64,000 bases of DNA from Micromonospora sp. RHAY321 (lineage in GTDB: Bacteria > Actinomycetota > Actinomycetes > Mycobacteriales > Micromonosporaceae). Positions 49,869-59,174 of this stretch are shown in pieces (position 1 is the first letter of the stretch; each line of letters starts with the position of its first letter). The notes under the pieces are model-generated. The model was not told where the DNA came from and did no database searches. It was given only the letters and a program-made list of their open reading frames with translations. Where the stretch lies: NCBI RefSeq assembly GCF_023896955.1, contig NZ_JAMHIW010000014.1, positions 101,744 to 165,743 on the forward strand, given 5' to 3'. The position numbers and the translations under genes are program-made.

Positions 49869-52800
49869 TCAGCCCTCGGTGAACTCGACCCAGTTCAGGT
49901 TGACCAGGCCGCTGGTCGGCCCGCCGGGTACGGCGGTGAAGACCAGGTGGAGCCGGTGCGCCCCGGCGGGCTGGTCCACCGGGACCGTGGTGCTGGTGAA
50001 GGCCCCGTTGCCGGTGGTCGCGTTCAGCGTCGCCGTGGCGACGACCGGCCCGGTCGGCGAGTCGAGCCGCAGCTCCACCCCGGCCCTGGCGGTGCCGGCG
50101 GTGGCCGCCGAGCCGCCGGAGTGCCGCAGTGTCACGGCGGACACCCCGCCCAGGTTGATCGGGTCGAAGGCGACGTGGTCGCCCGGGTCGATCCCGCTGA
50201 CGTGCTGCCCGCCGCCCGTGTCACCGGTGGTGGCCACCTCGACGCCCTGCTTCACCTGGGCGTTCTCGGCCTGCTGCCGGGGCGTCTGGATGATCGCCTG
50301 GCCGACCGTCGTGAGCGGGGCCTGGCCGCCGCCACCGAGGTCGGTGTACGAGGCGCTGATCCCGCCGTACAGGTAACCGCCGGCGTGGTCGCCGCCGTCC
50401 GCCGGGGTGGCGAGGGTGCCGGTGCAACCGGTGGTGGAGCTGTCCGGGTGGCCGTGGCTGTCGTGCCCGAGGACGAACGTCACGGTCACCCGCGAGCAGT
50501 CCACCGGCCCGTCCTCCGGGTCGGTCACCGTGACGGTGAACGGCACACTCTCACCCCAGGTGAAGAAGCTGCCGGACACCGGCGAGGTGACGGTCACCGT
50601 GGGCGCGGTGTTGCCGACCACGATCTCCTTGGTGAGCACGGCGGTCCTGCCGCTGGAGTCGGTCACCGTCAGCTTGGCGGTGTACGTGCCGTTCGCGGTG
50701 TAGGTGAACGACGGGCTCGGGTCGGCCGAGTCGACCGTGCCGTCGCTGGTGAAGTCCCAGGCGTACGAGATGGACTCGCCCGGGTCGGGGTCGTAGCTGC
50801 CGGCCGAGGAGAACCGCACGGTCAGCGGCGCCGTCCCGGAGGTCGGGGTGGCGTCGAGCTTCGCCACCGGCGACCGCTGGCCCTTCACGTACCGGATCAC
50901 GGACAGTTGCGCGTCCGGGTTGGCCCGGAAGAAGCCGTCGCCGTACTCCAGCAGGTAGAGCGAGCCGTCCGGGCCGAACTCCATGTCCATCGGGTTGTCG
51001 AAGACGACGCCCGGCAGGAACTGCTCGACCCCGGTCAGGGTGCCCCGGCCGTCGGTCCGCATCATGAAGATCTTGTCCCGGGTGAACTCACCGAACACCA
51101 CCGCGTTCTGGTAGTACTCGGGGAACTTCACCTCGGAGGTCGACGCCGGGTCGTACGAGTAGATCGGGCCGCCCATCGGGCCGACGCCGCCCGTGCCGAT
51201 CACCGGCCACCTGAAGTCGCAGCCGACCGGCGGGTTCTCCAGGTACGACCCAGCACACGGGGTGCGTGCGTCGAAGGTGTACCAGAACTGCGGCTGCTCG
51301 ACCTTCGGCAGCACCCGCAGGCCGGTGTTGCGGGGCGAGTCGTTGACCGGGGCGCCGCAGTTGAACGGGGCGCCGGAGGTCCGGGTCGCGAAGTCGAAGT
51401 CGATGTACGGCAGGCTCGGCGAGTAGCAGTACGGCCAGCCGTAGTTGCCGGCCTTGTCGGTGGCGAACCAGCGACCGGTGCCGTCCGGCCCGCGGGTGGC
51501 GCTGGGTACGCGGGAGTCCGGTGAGTAGTCGCCGACGTAGACCATGCCGCGAGCGTCCACGTCGTAGCGGAACGGGTTGCGCAACCCCATCAGGAAGATC
51601 TCTGGCCGCGTCCTGCCGGCGGTGTCCTGCTCCTCGGGGAAGAGGTTGCCCTTGGGGACGGTGTACGTGCCGTTGGCCCGCACCTTGATGCGCAGGAGCT
51701 TGCCGCGCAGGTCGTTGGTGTTGGCCGAGGAGCGCTGGGCGTCGTAGCCGGGGCCCTGGGTCGGAGACTCGTTGATCGGGGTGTACCCGTCGGAGCCACC
51801 GGCGTTGGTGTCGTCCCCGGTGATCAGGTAGAGCAGACCCTTGCCGTCGAACTTGATCTCACCGGCCACGTGGCAGCAGATGCCACGGTCCACGTCGACC
51901 CGGAGGATCTGCTGCTCGGTGCTCATGTCGAGGTGCGGGGTGGGGGAGTCCACCAGCTTGACCCGCGAGAGCTGGTTGTAGCCCTTGAACTTGTCCCAGA
52001 CCGTCGGGTCGGTGGAGGTGGCCGGCGCGTCGCCCTCGTTGACGCCCGGGGTCGCCGGGTTGTCGACCGGGGTGTTCAGCTTCGGCGCGTAGTAGATGTA
52101 GACCCACTTGTTCGTCGCGAAGTCCGGGTCGATGGCCACCGACTGGAGGCCGTCCTCGTCGTGCTGGTACACGTCGACGGTGGTGATCACCGGGCTGGCG
52201 CCGGTGGCCGGGTCGTAGAGGCGTACCTCGCCGCCGCGGGTGTTGTGCAGCACCCGGCCGTCCGGGAGCACGGCCAGCGACATCGGCTCGCCCGGGTCGT
52301 CGTTGAGGGTGACCTTCTCGTAGTTGCCGAGCACCGTGGCGCCGCAGTCGCCCTCGACCACGCCGGCGGACCACTGGATGCCGCCGAGCAGGTGCTCACG
52401 GAACTTCGCCGAGCGGTACGTCTCGATGCTGTGCCCGAGACCGGTGTAGAAGGACCGGCCGCCCTGGTGGTCCTTGCACCAGGTGACGGGGTGGTCGTGG
52501 CCCATCGCGCCGCCGGCGTAGGTCTTCTCGTCCACGGTGGCCAGCACGTGGGCGCTGCCCCGCACGTTGCGGCTGAAGTTGTACCACTCCTCGGTGAGGG
52601 TCAGGGTGCGCGGCAGCGTCTCGGTCGCCGGGTGGGCGCGGTCGGCCACGTCCACCACGCCGCGGACGACCGGCGAGGCGCCGGCCACCTTCGCGCCGAC
52701 CAGGTCCTGGTAGAAGGCCCAGTCCGGCTCGGTCTCCGCCGCCGCGTGCACGCCGACGTAGCCGCCGCCGGCCTTGACGTACGCCTCGAAGGCCGCCTCC

Positions 52801-53186
52801 TGGCTGCTGTTGAGCACGTCGCCGGTGGTGTTGAGGAAGACCACCGCCCGGTACCTGGCGAGCTCGGCGGCGGTGAACACGGCGGCGTCCCGGCTGACCG
52901 TGACGGTGAAGTCGTTCGCGCGGGCGAGCTGCCGGATGGTGTCGACGCCGTCGGTGATGGACGCCCGGCGTTCCCCGGCGGTCTTGGTGAACACCAGCAC
53001 CCGGTAGGTCTGCGGGGCGCGGGCGGCGGAGCGCAGCGCGGCCGGCCCGTTCTCCACCGCGGCCGGCGCGGTCGGGGGCGCGTCGTCGGTCGGTGCGGCG
53101 GTGGCGGGGACGGCGGAGGTGAGGGGGATGGTGAGGATGAGTCCAGCGGCGACGGCGAACCATCGTCGTCCGGTCTGTCGGGTCAT
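49869..53186 (-). CDS. Secreted multidomain protein: ThuA, glucose/sorbosone dehydrogenase-like, PKD, carbohydrate-binding
   Basis: 1105 residues. Sec signal peptide (MTRQTGRRWFAVAAGLILTIPLTSAVPATA). ThuA trehalose-utilization-like domain about 60-280 (VLVFTKTAGERRAS, GGGYVGVHAAAETEPDW). Six-bladed propeller of the PQQ glucose/sorbosone dehydrogenase family about 290-720 (SLAVLPDGRVLHNTRGGEVRLYD, LRNPFRYDVDARG). PKD domain near 750-835 (SYDPDPGESISYAWDFTSDG), an Ig-like domain, then a C-terminal CBM6-like module (GGVSAVTLRHSGG). Likely acts on extracellular sugars. The ATG at 53186 has GGAGGA upstream. Confidence 0.87.
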   Translation of the reverse strand: MTRQTGRRWFAVAAGLILTIPLTSAVPATAAPTDDAPPTAPAAVENGPAALRSAARAPQTYRVLVFTKTAGERRASITDGVDTIRQLARANDFTVTVSRDAAVFTAAELARYRAVVFLNTTGDVLNSSQEAAFEAYVKAGGGYVGVHAAAETEPDWAFYQDLVGAKVAGASPVVRGVVDVADRAHPATETLPRTLTLTEEWYNFSRNVRGSAHVLATVDEKTYAGGAMGHDHPVTWCKDHQGGRSFYTGLGHSIETYRSAKFREHLLGGIQWSAGVVEGDCGATVLGNYEKVTLNDDPGEPMSLAVLPDGRVLHNTRGGEVRLYDPATGASPVITTVDVYQHDEDGLQSVAIDPDFATNKWVYIYYAPKLNTPVDNPATPGVNEGDAPATSTDPTVWDKFKGYNQLSRVKLVDSPTPHLDMSTEQQILRVDVDRGICCHVAGEIKFDGKGLLYLITGDDTNAGGSDGYTPINESPTQGPGYDAQRSSANTNDLRGKLLRIKVRANGTYTVPKGNLFPEEQDTAGRTRPEIFLMGLRNPFRYDVDARGMVYVGDYSPDSRVPSATRGPDGTGRWFATDKAGNYGWPYCYSPSLPYIDFDFATRTSGAPFNCGAPVNDSPRNTGLRVLPKVEQPQFWYTFDARTPCAGSYLENPPVGCDFRWPVIGTGGVGPMGGPIYSYDPASTSEVKFPEYYQNAVVFGEFTRDKIFMMRTDGRGTLTGVEQFLPGVVFDNPMDMEFGPDGSLYLLEYGDGFFRANPDAQLSVIRYVKGQRSPVAKLDATPTSGTAPLTVRFSSAGSYDPDPGESISYAWDFTSDGTVDSADPSPSFTYTANGTYTAKLTVTDSSGRTAVLTKEIVVGNTAPTVTVTSPVSGSFFTWGESVPFTVTVTDPEDGPVDCSRVTVTFVLGHDSHGHPDSSTTGCTGTLATPADGGDHAGGYLYGGISASYTDLGGGGQAPLTTVGQAIIQTPRQQAENAQVKQGVEVATTGDTGGGQHVSGIDPGDHVAFDPINLGGVSAVTLRHSGGSAATAGTARAGVELRLDSPTGPVVATATLNATTGNGAFTSTTVPVDQPAGAHRLHLVFTAVPGGPTSGLVNLNWVEFTEG

Positions 53187-53360
53187 CGTTCCTCCGGTGG
53201 TCGGCAGGCGCGCGGCATCCCCGGCCCGAGCGGGCCGGCTGCGCGACTGCGTGGGGGATGGACCGGGCGCGTCCCGTCGCCGTACGGGAGGCGCGGGTGA
53301 CCGGGCCGGTGTCGACGGGCCCGTCACCGGCCGCCGGCGGCGTGGCCGGCGGAGTGGGAC

Positions 53361-53389
53361 GCGGCCGGCGTCGGGCGGACGCCGGCCGC
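53361..53389 (-). terminator. Hairpin between isomerase-like and ThuA genes
   Basis: Perfect 12-nt arms (53361-53372 and 53378-53389) and a 5-nt loop, starting 8 nt after the isomerase-like stop. It suggests that the ThuA gene needs read-through or its own promoter. Confidence 0.7.
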
Positions 53390-53397
53390 GCCGGAGG

Positions 53398-54519
53398 TCA
53401 CTTCTTGAGGTAGATGGTCAGGTCGGACATGTTGCGGTAGCTGAGCGCCGCGAAGTCGAGCGACTGGGCCCGGTTGGCGGTGCCGCCGGGGGCGGTGTCC
53501 ATCTCCCAGTTGGCGTGGTGGAAGTCCCGCTCGCCGATGGTCTGGAAGAACTGCTGGAAGTTGATGTCGCCCTCGCCGAGCGGGGTCATCTGGTGGCCGT
53601 TGGGCACGCTGGTGTCCCGGTCGCCGTCCTTGGCGTGGAAGAGCGGGAACCGGGTGGTCCGGTCGGCCACGTTGAGGATCGGGTCGAACAGGTCGGTGAC
53701 CTCGCGGCCGGACGGGTCGACGTACTTCTGGTGCTTGTACCGCGCCACGTAGCCCCAGTAGATGTCGAACTCGAAGAAGACGTACCGGGGGTCGGTCCGG
53801 CCGAAGAAGTACTCCAGCCGGCGGATGCCGGAGGAGCGGGTGGGGCGGCCCTGCGCGTCCAGTGGGCCGGAGTCGAGCAGGAAGCTGTACGCGACGTCGT
53901 GGTTGTGCGTGTAGAGCCGCATGCCCCGGGCGCGGGCCTGCCGGCCCAGCTCGTTCCAGGTGTCGGCGGCGGCGTCCCAGTCGGCCTTGTACGCGCTGTT
54001 GGTCGGGTCGCTGCCGGTGCCGATGTTCTTCATGCCGAGTTCCTCGGCGATGTCCAGTTGCTGCTGGAAGGTTGCCGCCTGGATCGAGGCGTGGGTGCCG
54101 TTGGCGACCAGGCCGTTGTCGTCGAGGATCTTGCGGATCTCGCGCGGGGTGATCTGCCGGCCGAGGATCGCGGTGTTCTGGGTGTAGCCGGCGAACTCGA
54201 TCTCCTTGTAGCCGATCTCGGCGAGCCGGGCGAGGACGCGCTCGAAGCCGTACGGCACGCCGCTGTCGTCGGGCGCGGCGGTGATCCGGTCCCGGACGCT
54301 GTAGAGGATGATGCCGCGGTTGCGCGACGGGATCAGCGGTTCGGCCCGCAGCCTGCTCTTCCCCTTGTCCTTGGGCTGGGCGAGCGCGGGGGTGCCGGTG
54401 GCGAGGACCGGCAGGCCGGCCGCGCCCAGCGCGGCGGCGGCGCCGGCGGATGCGGCGAGCAGGGACCGGCGGCTGAGCCGGCCGGTGGAGGAGGCGTCGG
54501 GTGCGGTGTGGTCGGGCAT
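53398..54519 (-). CDS. Tat-exported sugar phosphate isomerase/epimerase-like TIM barrel
   Basis: 373 residues. Twin-arginine signal GRLSRRSLLAASAGAAAALGAAG (Arg-Arg at about 17-18). The barrel has GIILYSVRDRI, EIGYKEIEFAGY near residue 105, LYTHNHDVAYSF near residue 205, FFEFDIYWG near residue 250 and FHAKDGDRD near residue 300. These supply the Glu/His/Asp metal ligands usual for xylose-isomerase-like barrels. Exported family members are found beside ThuA/dehydrogenase proteins and may process 3-keto sugars; that role is inferred. The ATG at 54519 has AAAGGTGG upstream. Confidence 0.85.
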   Translation of the reverse strand: MPDHTAPDASSTGRLSRRSLLAASAGAAAALGAAGLPVLATGTPALAQPKDKGKSRLRAEPLIPSRNRGIILYSVRDRITAAPDDSGVPYGFERVLARLAEIGYKEIEFAGYTQNTAILGRQITPREIRKILDDNGLVANGTHASIQAATFQQQLDIAEELGMKNIGTGSDPTNSAYKADWDAAADTWNELGRQARARGMRLYTHNHDVAYSFLLDSGPLDAQGRPTRSSGIRRLEYFFGRTDPRYVFFEFDIYWGYVARYKHQKYVDPSGREVTDLFDPILNVADRTTRFPLFHAKDGDRDTSVPNGHQMTPLGEGDINFQQFFQTIGERDFHHANWEMDTAPGGTANRAQSLDFAALSYRNMSDLTIYLKK

Positions 54520-54911
54520 TGTTCCACCTTTCGCGACGGCGGTTTGCCGTCGATAACGATCAGCAGAGGTGCGACGAGGGTCAGGTCGCGGGCGCCGCCG
54601 AGCGCCCGTTCCGCGTGCCCGGCAGCGCCGGGACGGTGCGGTGCCGCGCAGTCGAAGGGGCAGGTCAACGCCGCCGCCACGGCGTGTCGCGTCGGGGGTG
54701 GCCCCGTCTCCGGTAGCGGTCGGCTTGAATGTTCCGAACGCGTTACATCTTGGAGTCAGACACTAACGTCGGTCGAAGCCAAAAGAAAGGTTGAATCAGC
54801 GCCAACTTTTGTTTGTATCGACGAAAGTGACTGATGATCGTCGATATGGGCCTCGTGGCCTGCGGTGCTGGCTACGCTCTGCGTGACCGGGGAGTCGCAG
54901 GAGGAGTGTGC
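54520..54911. other. Divergent intergenic region, AT-rich in its right half
   Basis: This 392-bp gap separates the Tat-exported isomerase gene (-) from the first M1 peptidase gene (+). Bases about 54725-54850 are far more AT-rich than the surroundings and contain several inverted repeats (54806-54827; TCGACGA/TCGTCGA pair just after). No protein-like frame or RNA gene is recognisable. Confidence 0.5.
54806..54827. promoter_or_regulatory. Candidate sugar-regulator operator
   Basis: CTTTTGTT-N6-GACGAAAG is an inverted repeat with 6 of 8 bases paired per arm. Similar CTTTCG/CGAAAG palindromes are bound by LacI- or ROK-type sugar regulators in actinomycetes. It lies about 285 bp before the isomerase gene and 85 bp before the peptidase gene. 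Confidence 0.35.
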
Positions 54912-56336
54912 ATGGTCCTGACCGGACGGACACCGGCCCGGCGCTGGCTGGCAGTCGCCGTCACCGCGCTCACCTGCTCGATGGCGGTCAGCGCGGCCGG
55001 CTGCACGGGCGACGGACGCGACGGGTTCCGGCCCGGTGCCGCCGACGCGGGCGACCCGTACGTCCCGGGGCGCGGCAACGGCGGGTACGACGTCAAGAAC
55101 TACAAACTGGACGTCCGTTACGACCCGCCGACCGACCGGCTGACCGGCCGGGCCACCATCACGGCCACCGCCACCCAGGACCTGTCCCGGTTCAACCTGG
55201 ACCTGGCCGGTCTGCAGGTCAACGCGGTCACCGTCGACGGCACCCGGGCCGAGCACCGCCGCGCCGACGACGAGCTGGTGGTGACCCCGCCCGAGGGGCT
55301 GCCGCGCGGCCGGCCGTTCACCGTGGCCGTCGACTACGCGGGCGTGCCCACCGCCGTCACCGACGGCGAGTTGGGCAGCGGCGGCTTCCTGCACACCGCC
55401 GACGGCGCGGTCGCGCTCGGCCAGCCCGACTCCGCCGCCACCTGGTTCCCGGTGAACGACCACCCGTCGGACAAGGCCAGCTACGAGCTGGCGGTGACCG
55501 TCCCGGACGGCCTCTCCGCGTTGAGCAACGGGGTGCCCGGGCCGAGGAGCAGCGCCGGCGGCTGGACCACCTGGCGCTGGTCGGAGCGCACCCCGATGGC
55601 CAGCTACCTGAGCACACTGGTGATCGGCGACTACCGGGTGGTGACCGGCACGCACGCCGGCCAACCGATGGTCACCGCCGTGGCGGCGAGCCTGCCGGCG
55701 ACCGGTGGCGCCGCCCGCTCGCTGGCCCGCACCGGCGAGATCGCCGACTTCCTCGCCACCCGCTTCGGCCCGTACCCGTTCGACTCGTACGGCGGGATCG
55801 TGGTCGCCGACGACCGCGTCGGCTACGCGCTCGAGACCCAGTCCCGGCCGGTCTACGGACCGGCCTTCTTCACCGGCGACCGGCCCAACCTCGGGGTGGT
55901 CGTGCACGAGCTGGCCCACCAGTGGTTCGGCGACAGCGTGTCGCTCAGCAAATGGGGCGACATCTGGCTCAACGAGGGCTTCGCCAGCTACGCCGAGTGG
56001 CTGTGGGAGGAGCACGACGGCGGCCGGACCGCCCAGCGCAACTTCGAGCTCCAGTACGCGGCGACCGACTGGTCACAGCCGTCGGTCGAGCCGGGACGGG
56101 AGCGGATGTTCGGCACCGCCGTCTACAAACGTGGTGCGCTGGCCGTGCACGCGCTGCGCAGGACCGTCGGCGACGACGCGTTCTTCCGCATCCTGCGGAC
56201 CTGGACCACCGAGCGGGCCGCCGGTAGCGCCACCACCTCGGACCTCGTCGAGCTGGCCGAGCGGGTGGCCGACAGGCAGTTGCGGCCGCTCTTCGACGCC
56301 TGGCTGGTGGGCGGCGCGGCACCCACCCTGCCGTGA
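54912..56336 (+). CDS. M1-family metallopeptidase lipoprotein, first of a tandem pair
   Basis: 474 residues. Signal peptide with lipobox SAAGC and lipidated Cys near residue 35. Aminopeptidase N-type N-terminal domain (YDVKNYKLDVRYDPPTDRL). The zinc site is HELAHQWFG (332-336) with Glu355 in NEGFASYAE, the HExxH-x18-E rule. YALETQSRP stands where GxMEN occurs. It is shorter than full M1 enzymes, lacking the C-terminal helical domain. Extracytoplasmic. The ATG at 54912 follows AGGAGGAG by 5 nt. Strongly similar to the next gene. Confidence 0.9.
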   Translation: MVLTGRTPARRWLAVAVTALTCSMAVSAAGCTGDGRDGFRPGAADAGDPYVPGRGNGGYDVKNYKLDVRYDPPTDRLTGRATITATATQDLSRFNLDLAGLQVNAVTVDGTRAEHRRADDELVVTPPEGLPRGRPFTVAVDYAGVPTAVTDGELGSGGFLHTADGAVALGQPDSAATWFPVNDHPSDKASYELAVTVPDGLSALSNGVPGPRSSAGGWTTWRWSERTPMASYLSTLVIGDYRVVTGTHAGQPMVTAVAASLPATGGAARSLARTGEIADFLATRFGPYPFDSYGGIVVADDRVGYALETQSRPVYGPAFFTGDRPNLGVVVHELAHQWFGDSVSLSKWGDIWLNEGFASYAEWLWEEHDGGRTAQRNFELQYAATDWSQPSVEPGRERMFGTAVYKRGALAVHALRRTVGDDAFFRILRTWTTERAAGSATTSDLVELAERVADRQLRPLFDAWLVGGAAPTLP

Positions 56337-56444
56337 CGAGGCCGTGATGATCGGTCGATAGGCTGCCGCCTGCGATCGGCCGGAAGTCGCCGTTCGTGCG
56401 GAGCGGCGCTGGCTGCCTCCGCCACCGTACGGGGGAGGCTCGTG

Positions 56445-57902
56445 ATGCGGGTGACGCGGTTCAGGCTGCGGGTTGGTGCCGGTCTGCTGGTGACCGGGGC
56501 GCTCGCACTGTCCGGATGCGACTCGGCCGCCCCGGAGGCGGCGCCGTCGCCGAGCGCGTCCCCGACGCCGTCGCGGACCTTCACCGCGGGCGCGGCCGGG
56601 GTCGGCGACACCTACTTCCCGAGCTACGGCAACGGCGGTTACGACGTCGGCCGGTACACCGTGAAGGTGCGCTACGACCCGGCGGAGGACCAGCTCACCG
56701 GCACGGCCACCGTGCAGGCCACCGCGACGGCCGACCTGTCGACGTTCAACCTCGACCTGGCCGGCCTGACCGTCAGGACGGTCACCGTGGACGGCGCCCC
56801 GGCCACCCACACCCGGGAGAAGAACGAGCTGGTGATCAAGCCGGCGGCCGGGTTGATCACGGGCAACGGTTTCGTCGCCGAGATCGCCTACGAGGGGGTG
56901 CCGAAGCCGCTCAAGAACGAGGCGCTCGGCGAGGGCGGTTTCCTGCACACCTCCGACGGTGCCATCGCGCTGGGTCAGCCCGAGTCGGCGAGCACCTGGT
57001 TCCCGGTCAACGACCACCCCTCCGACAAGGCCGCGTACGACTTCGAGATCACCGTCCCGGACGGTCTGACCGCGATCAGCAACGGCGTGCCGGGCGGCAA
57101 GGCCAGCAAGGACGGCTGGACCACCTGGAAGTGGTCGGAGAAGTCGCCGATGGCCAGTTACCTGAGCACGATGGTGATCGGCAAGTTCCGGATCACCACC
57201 GCCGAGCACAAGGGACGGCCGGTCTACAGCGCGGTCACCACCGCGGTGGCCAAGGGTGCCGCGGACCGGTCGATCGCCCAGACCGTCAAGGTGGCCGACT
57301 ACCTGGAGAGCGTGTTCGGGCCGTACCCGTTCGACGCGTACGGCGGCGTGGTGGTCTCCGACAGCCGGATCGGGTACGCGCTGGAGACGCAGAGCCGTCC
57401 CGTCTACTCCGCCGGCTTCTTCCGGCGCGGCGAGAACACCGAGGTGGTCGCCCACGAGCTGGCGCACCAGTGGTTCGGCGACAGCGTGGCGCTGGCCAAG
57501 TGGGAGGACATCTGGCTCAACGAGGGCTTCGCGACGTACGCGGAGTGGCTCTGGGCCGAGCACACCAAGGAGTTCACGGCCGAGCAGGCGTTCGACGTCC
57601 GGTACGCCCAGGTGCCGGCCTCGGTGTGGAAGACGCCGCCGGGCAAGCCGGGCGCGAAGGAGCTGTTCAGCGAGTCGGTCTACCAGCGTGGCGGGATGAC
57701 GCTGCACGCGCTGCGGGTTGCCGTCGGCGACAAGGCGTTCTTCGAGATCGTCAAGACCTGGGCGGCGGAGAAGCGCAACGGCACCGCCACCACGGCCGAG
57801 TTCGTGGCCCTCGCCGAGCGGATCTCCGGCAAGCAACTCGACGCGCTCTTCGACGCCTGGCTGTACGGCACCAAGAAGCCCGCCGCACCGAAGAAGCTCT
57901 GA
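56445..57902 (+). CDS. M1-family metallopeptidase lipoprotein, second of a tandem pair
   Basis: 485 residues. Lipobox LALSGC near residue 25, then a Pro/Ser/Thr linker. The zinc site is HELAHQWFG (337-341) with NEGFATYAE. YALETQSRP and WFPVNDHPSDKA are shared word for word with the preceding protein, so the pair arose by tandem duplication. The C-terminal tail is Lys/Pro-rich. ATG 56445 is preferred to GTG 56442 because GGGGGAGG is 6 nt away. The stop lies 7 nt from that of the convergent LCP gene. Confidence 0.9.
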   Translation: MRVTRFRLRVGAGLLVTGALALSGCDSAAPEAAPSPSASPTPSRTFTAGAAGVGDTYFPSYGNGGYDVGRYTVKVRYDPAEDQLTGTATVQATATADLSTFNLDLAGLTVRTVTVDGAPATHTREKNELVIKPAAGLITGNGFVAEIAYEGVPKPLKNEALGEGGFLHTSDGAIALGQPESASTWFPVNDHPSDKAAYDFEITVPDGLTAISNGVPGGKASKDGWTTWKWSEKSPMASYLSTMVIGKFRITTAEHKGRPVYSAVTTAVAKGAADRSIAQTVKVADYLESVFGPYPFDAYGGVVVSDSRIGYALETQSRPVYSAGFFRRGENTEVVAHELAHQWFGDSVALAKWEDIWLNEGFATYAEWLWAEHTKEFTAEQAFDVRYAQVPASVWKTPPGKPGAKELFSESVYQRGGMTLHALRVAVGDKAFFEIVKTWAAEKRNGTATTAEFVALAERISGKQLDALFDAWLYGTKKPAAPKKL

Positions 57903-57909
57903 GCGGGGG

Positions 57910-59031
57910 TCAGTTCCTGACGACCAGGGTGGGGTTGGCGGCCAGGTAGGCATCGGCGCGACCGGCGCGGAGTTCGGTGAGGAACTTCCGGCCGGCGCTG
58001 GTGAGCTGCTCGCCTCGGTAGGCGCTGCCCTTGCCGACGCCGGAGCCGGGCAGGCCGACCAGCACGAAGCGGTCCTCCGGGACCTTGCTGAGCGCGTACG
58101 CCAGGTCGACGATCCGGCGGCCGCCGGCGTAGATCAGGGTGTCGCCCAGCGCGGCGACCACCTGGTCGACCCGTTCCGGCTGCCGGGCCAGGCCCTCGTC
58201 CAGGATCTTGCGCGTCATCGCCCGGATCAGCTGCTGCTGGTGGCGCTGCCGTGCGTAGTCGCCGCCGGTGATGTAGCGCTGCCGTGCGTAGTCCAGGGCC
58301 TGCCAGCCGTTGAGGTGCCGGTTGCCCTTCTCGTAGACCATCTGCGGCCCGGTGTAGCCGCCGGGCACGCTCTCCCGGTAGCGGCCGTCCGGCCGGCGGT
58401 GCAGGGAGGCGACCCGCTGGTCGACGTAGATGTCCACCCCGCCGAGGGCGTTCACCAGCCGGTCGAACCCGGTGAAGGTCAGCACCGCGCCGGCGTCGAT
58501 GCGGAGCCCGGTGTACCCGCTGACCGTGCTGCGGAGCAGCTCGTACCCCTGGGCGGTGTTCGGCTGCTTGGGCTTGCCCGGCACGCGACTGCCGTAGCTC
58601 ATCGCGTGGGTGAGTTTGGTCCTGCCACCCGCATAGCCGGCCTTCGGGAACGCCGGGATGTCCACCAGCAGGTCCCGGGGGAGTGAGAAGAGGTACGTCC
58701 GGCCCAGACCCTTGGGTACGTGCAGCACCAGCACGGAGTCGGCGTGCGGCTCCCAGCCGGGCACGCTTACCCGGGTGTCCACCCCGACCAGCAGCAGGTT
58801 GAGCGGACCGGTGATGTCGGCGCCCGGCGGCGGACCGGAGGGGCTGGGGGTGGGCGTGGCAACCGGCGACGCGCTCGGCGAGCCGGCCACCGGTGGCGTC
58901 CGGTCGGGCTTGCTGTCACCGGTCAGTCGGGTGACCACCACCGCTCCGGCCGCGACCAGCGCGACGATGGCGAGGGCCGTCAACCCCAGCAGCAGCCACC
59001 GTCGGCGCGGCGCCATGGACCCGAGGTTCAT
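57910..59031 (-). CDS. LytR-CpsA-Psr (LCP) family cell-wall glycopolymer ligase
   Basis: 373 residues. Type II membrane topology: basic RRR, helix WLLLGLTALAIVALVAAGAVVV (about 12-35), then a Pro/Ser linker. LCP core: NLLLVGVDTR near residue 80, ADSVLVLHVPKGLGRTYLFSLPRDLLVDIP near residue 100 with Arg/Asp phosphate-binding residues, and DYARQRYITGGDYARQRHQQQ near residue 250. LCP enzymes attach anionic or galactan polymers to peptidoglycan. The ATG at 59031 has GGAAGGAAG upstream. Confidence 0.92.
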   Translation of the reverse strand: MNLGSMAPRRRWLLLGLTALAIVALVAAGAVVVTRLTGDSKPDRTPPVAGSPSASPVATPTPSPSGPPPGADITGPLNLLLVGVDTRVSVPGWEPHADSVLVLHVPKGLGRTYLFSLPRDLLVDIPAFPKAGYAGGRTKLTHAMSYGSRVPGKPKQPNTAQGYELLRSTVSGYTGLRIDAGAVLTFTGFDRLVNALGGVDIYVDQRVASLHRRPDGRYRESVPGGYTGPQMVYEKGNRHLNGWQALDYARQRYITGGDYARQRHQQQLIRAMTRKILDEGLARQPERVDQVVAALGDTLIYAGGRRIVDLAYALSKVPEDRFVLVGLPGSGVGKGSAYRGEQLTSAGRKFLTELRAGRADAYLAANPTLVVRN

Positions 59032-59174
59032 GTTGGCTTCCTTCCACCCGTATCGGAACAACGCTCCGACGGGTGCTCCAGGTTGCGGCCGGGAGGCGCG
59101 CGGTCGGTCGGCCGGTGCATGATCGCGTGAAACTGCCGCTGGCGCGAGCGCTACTCACGGGTAATGATGCGTCC

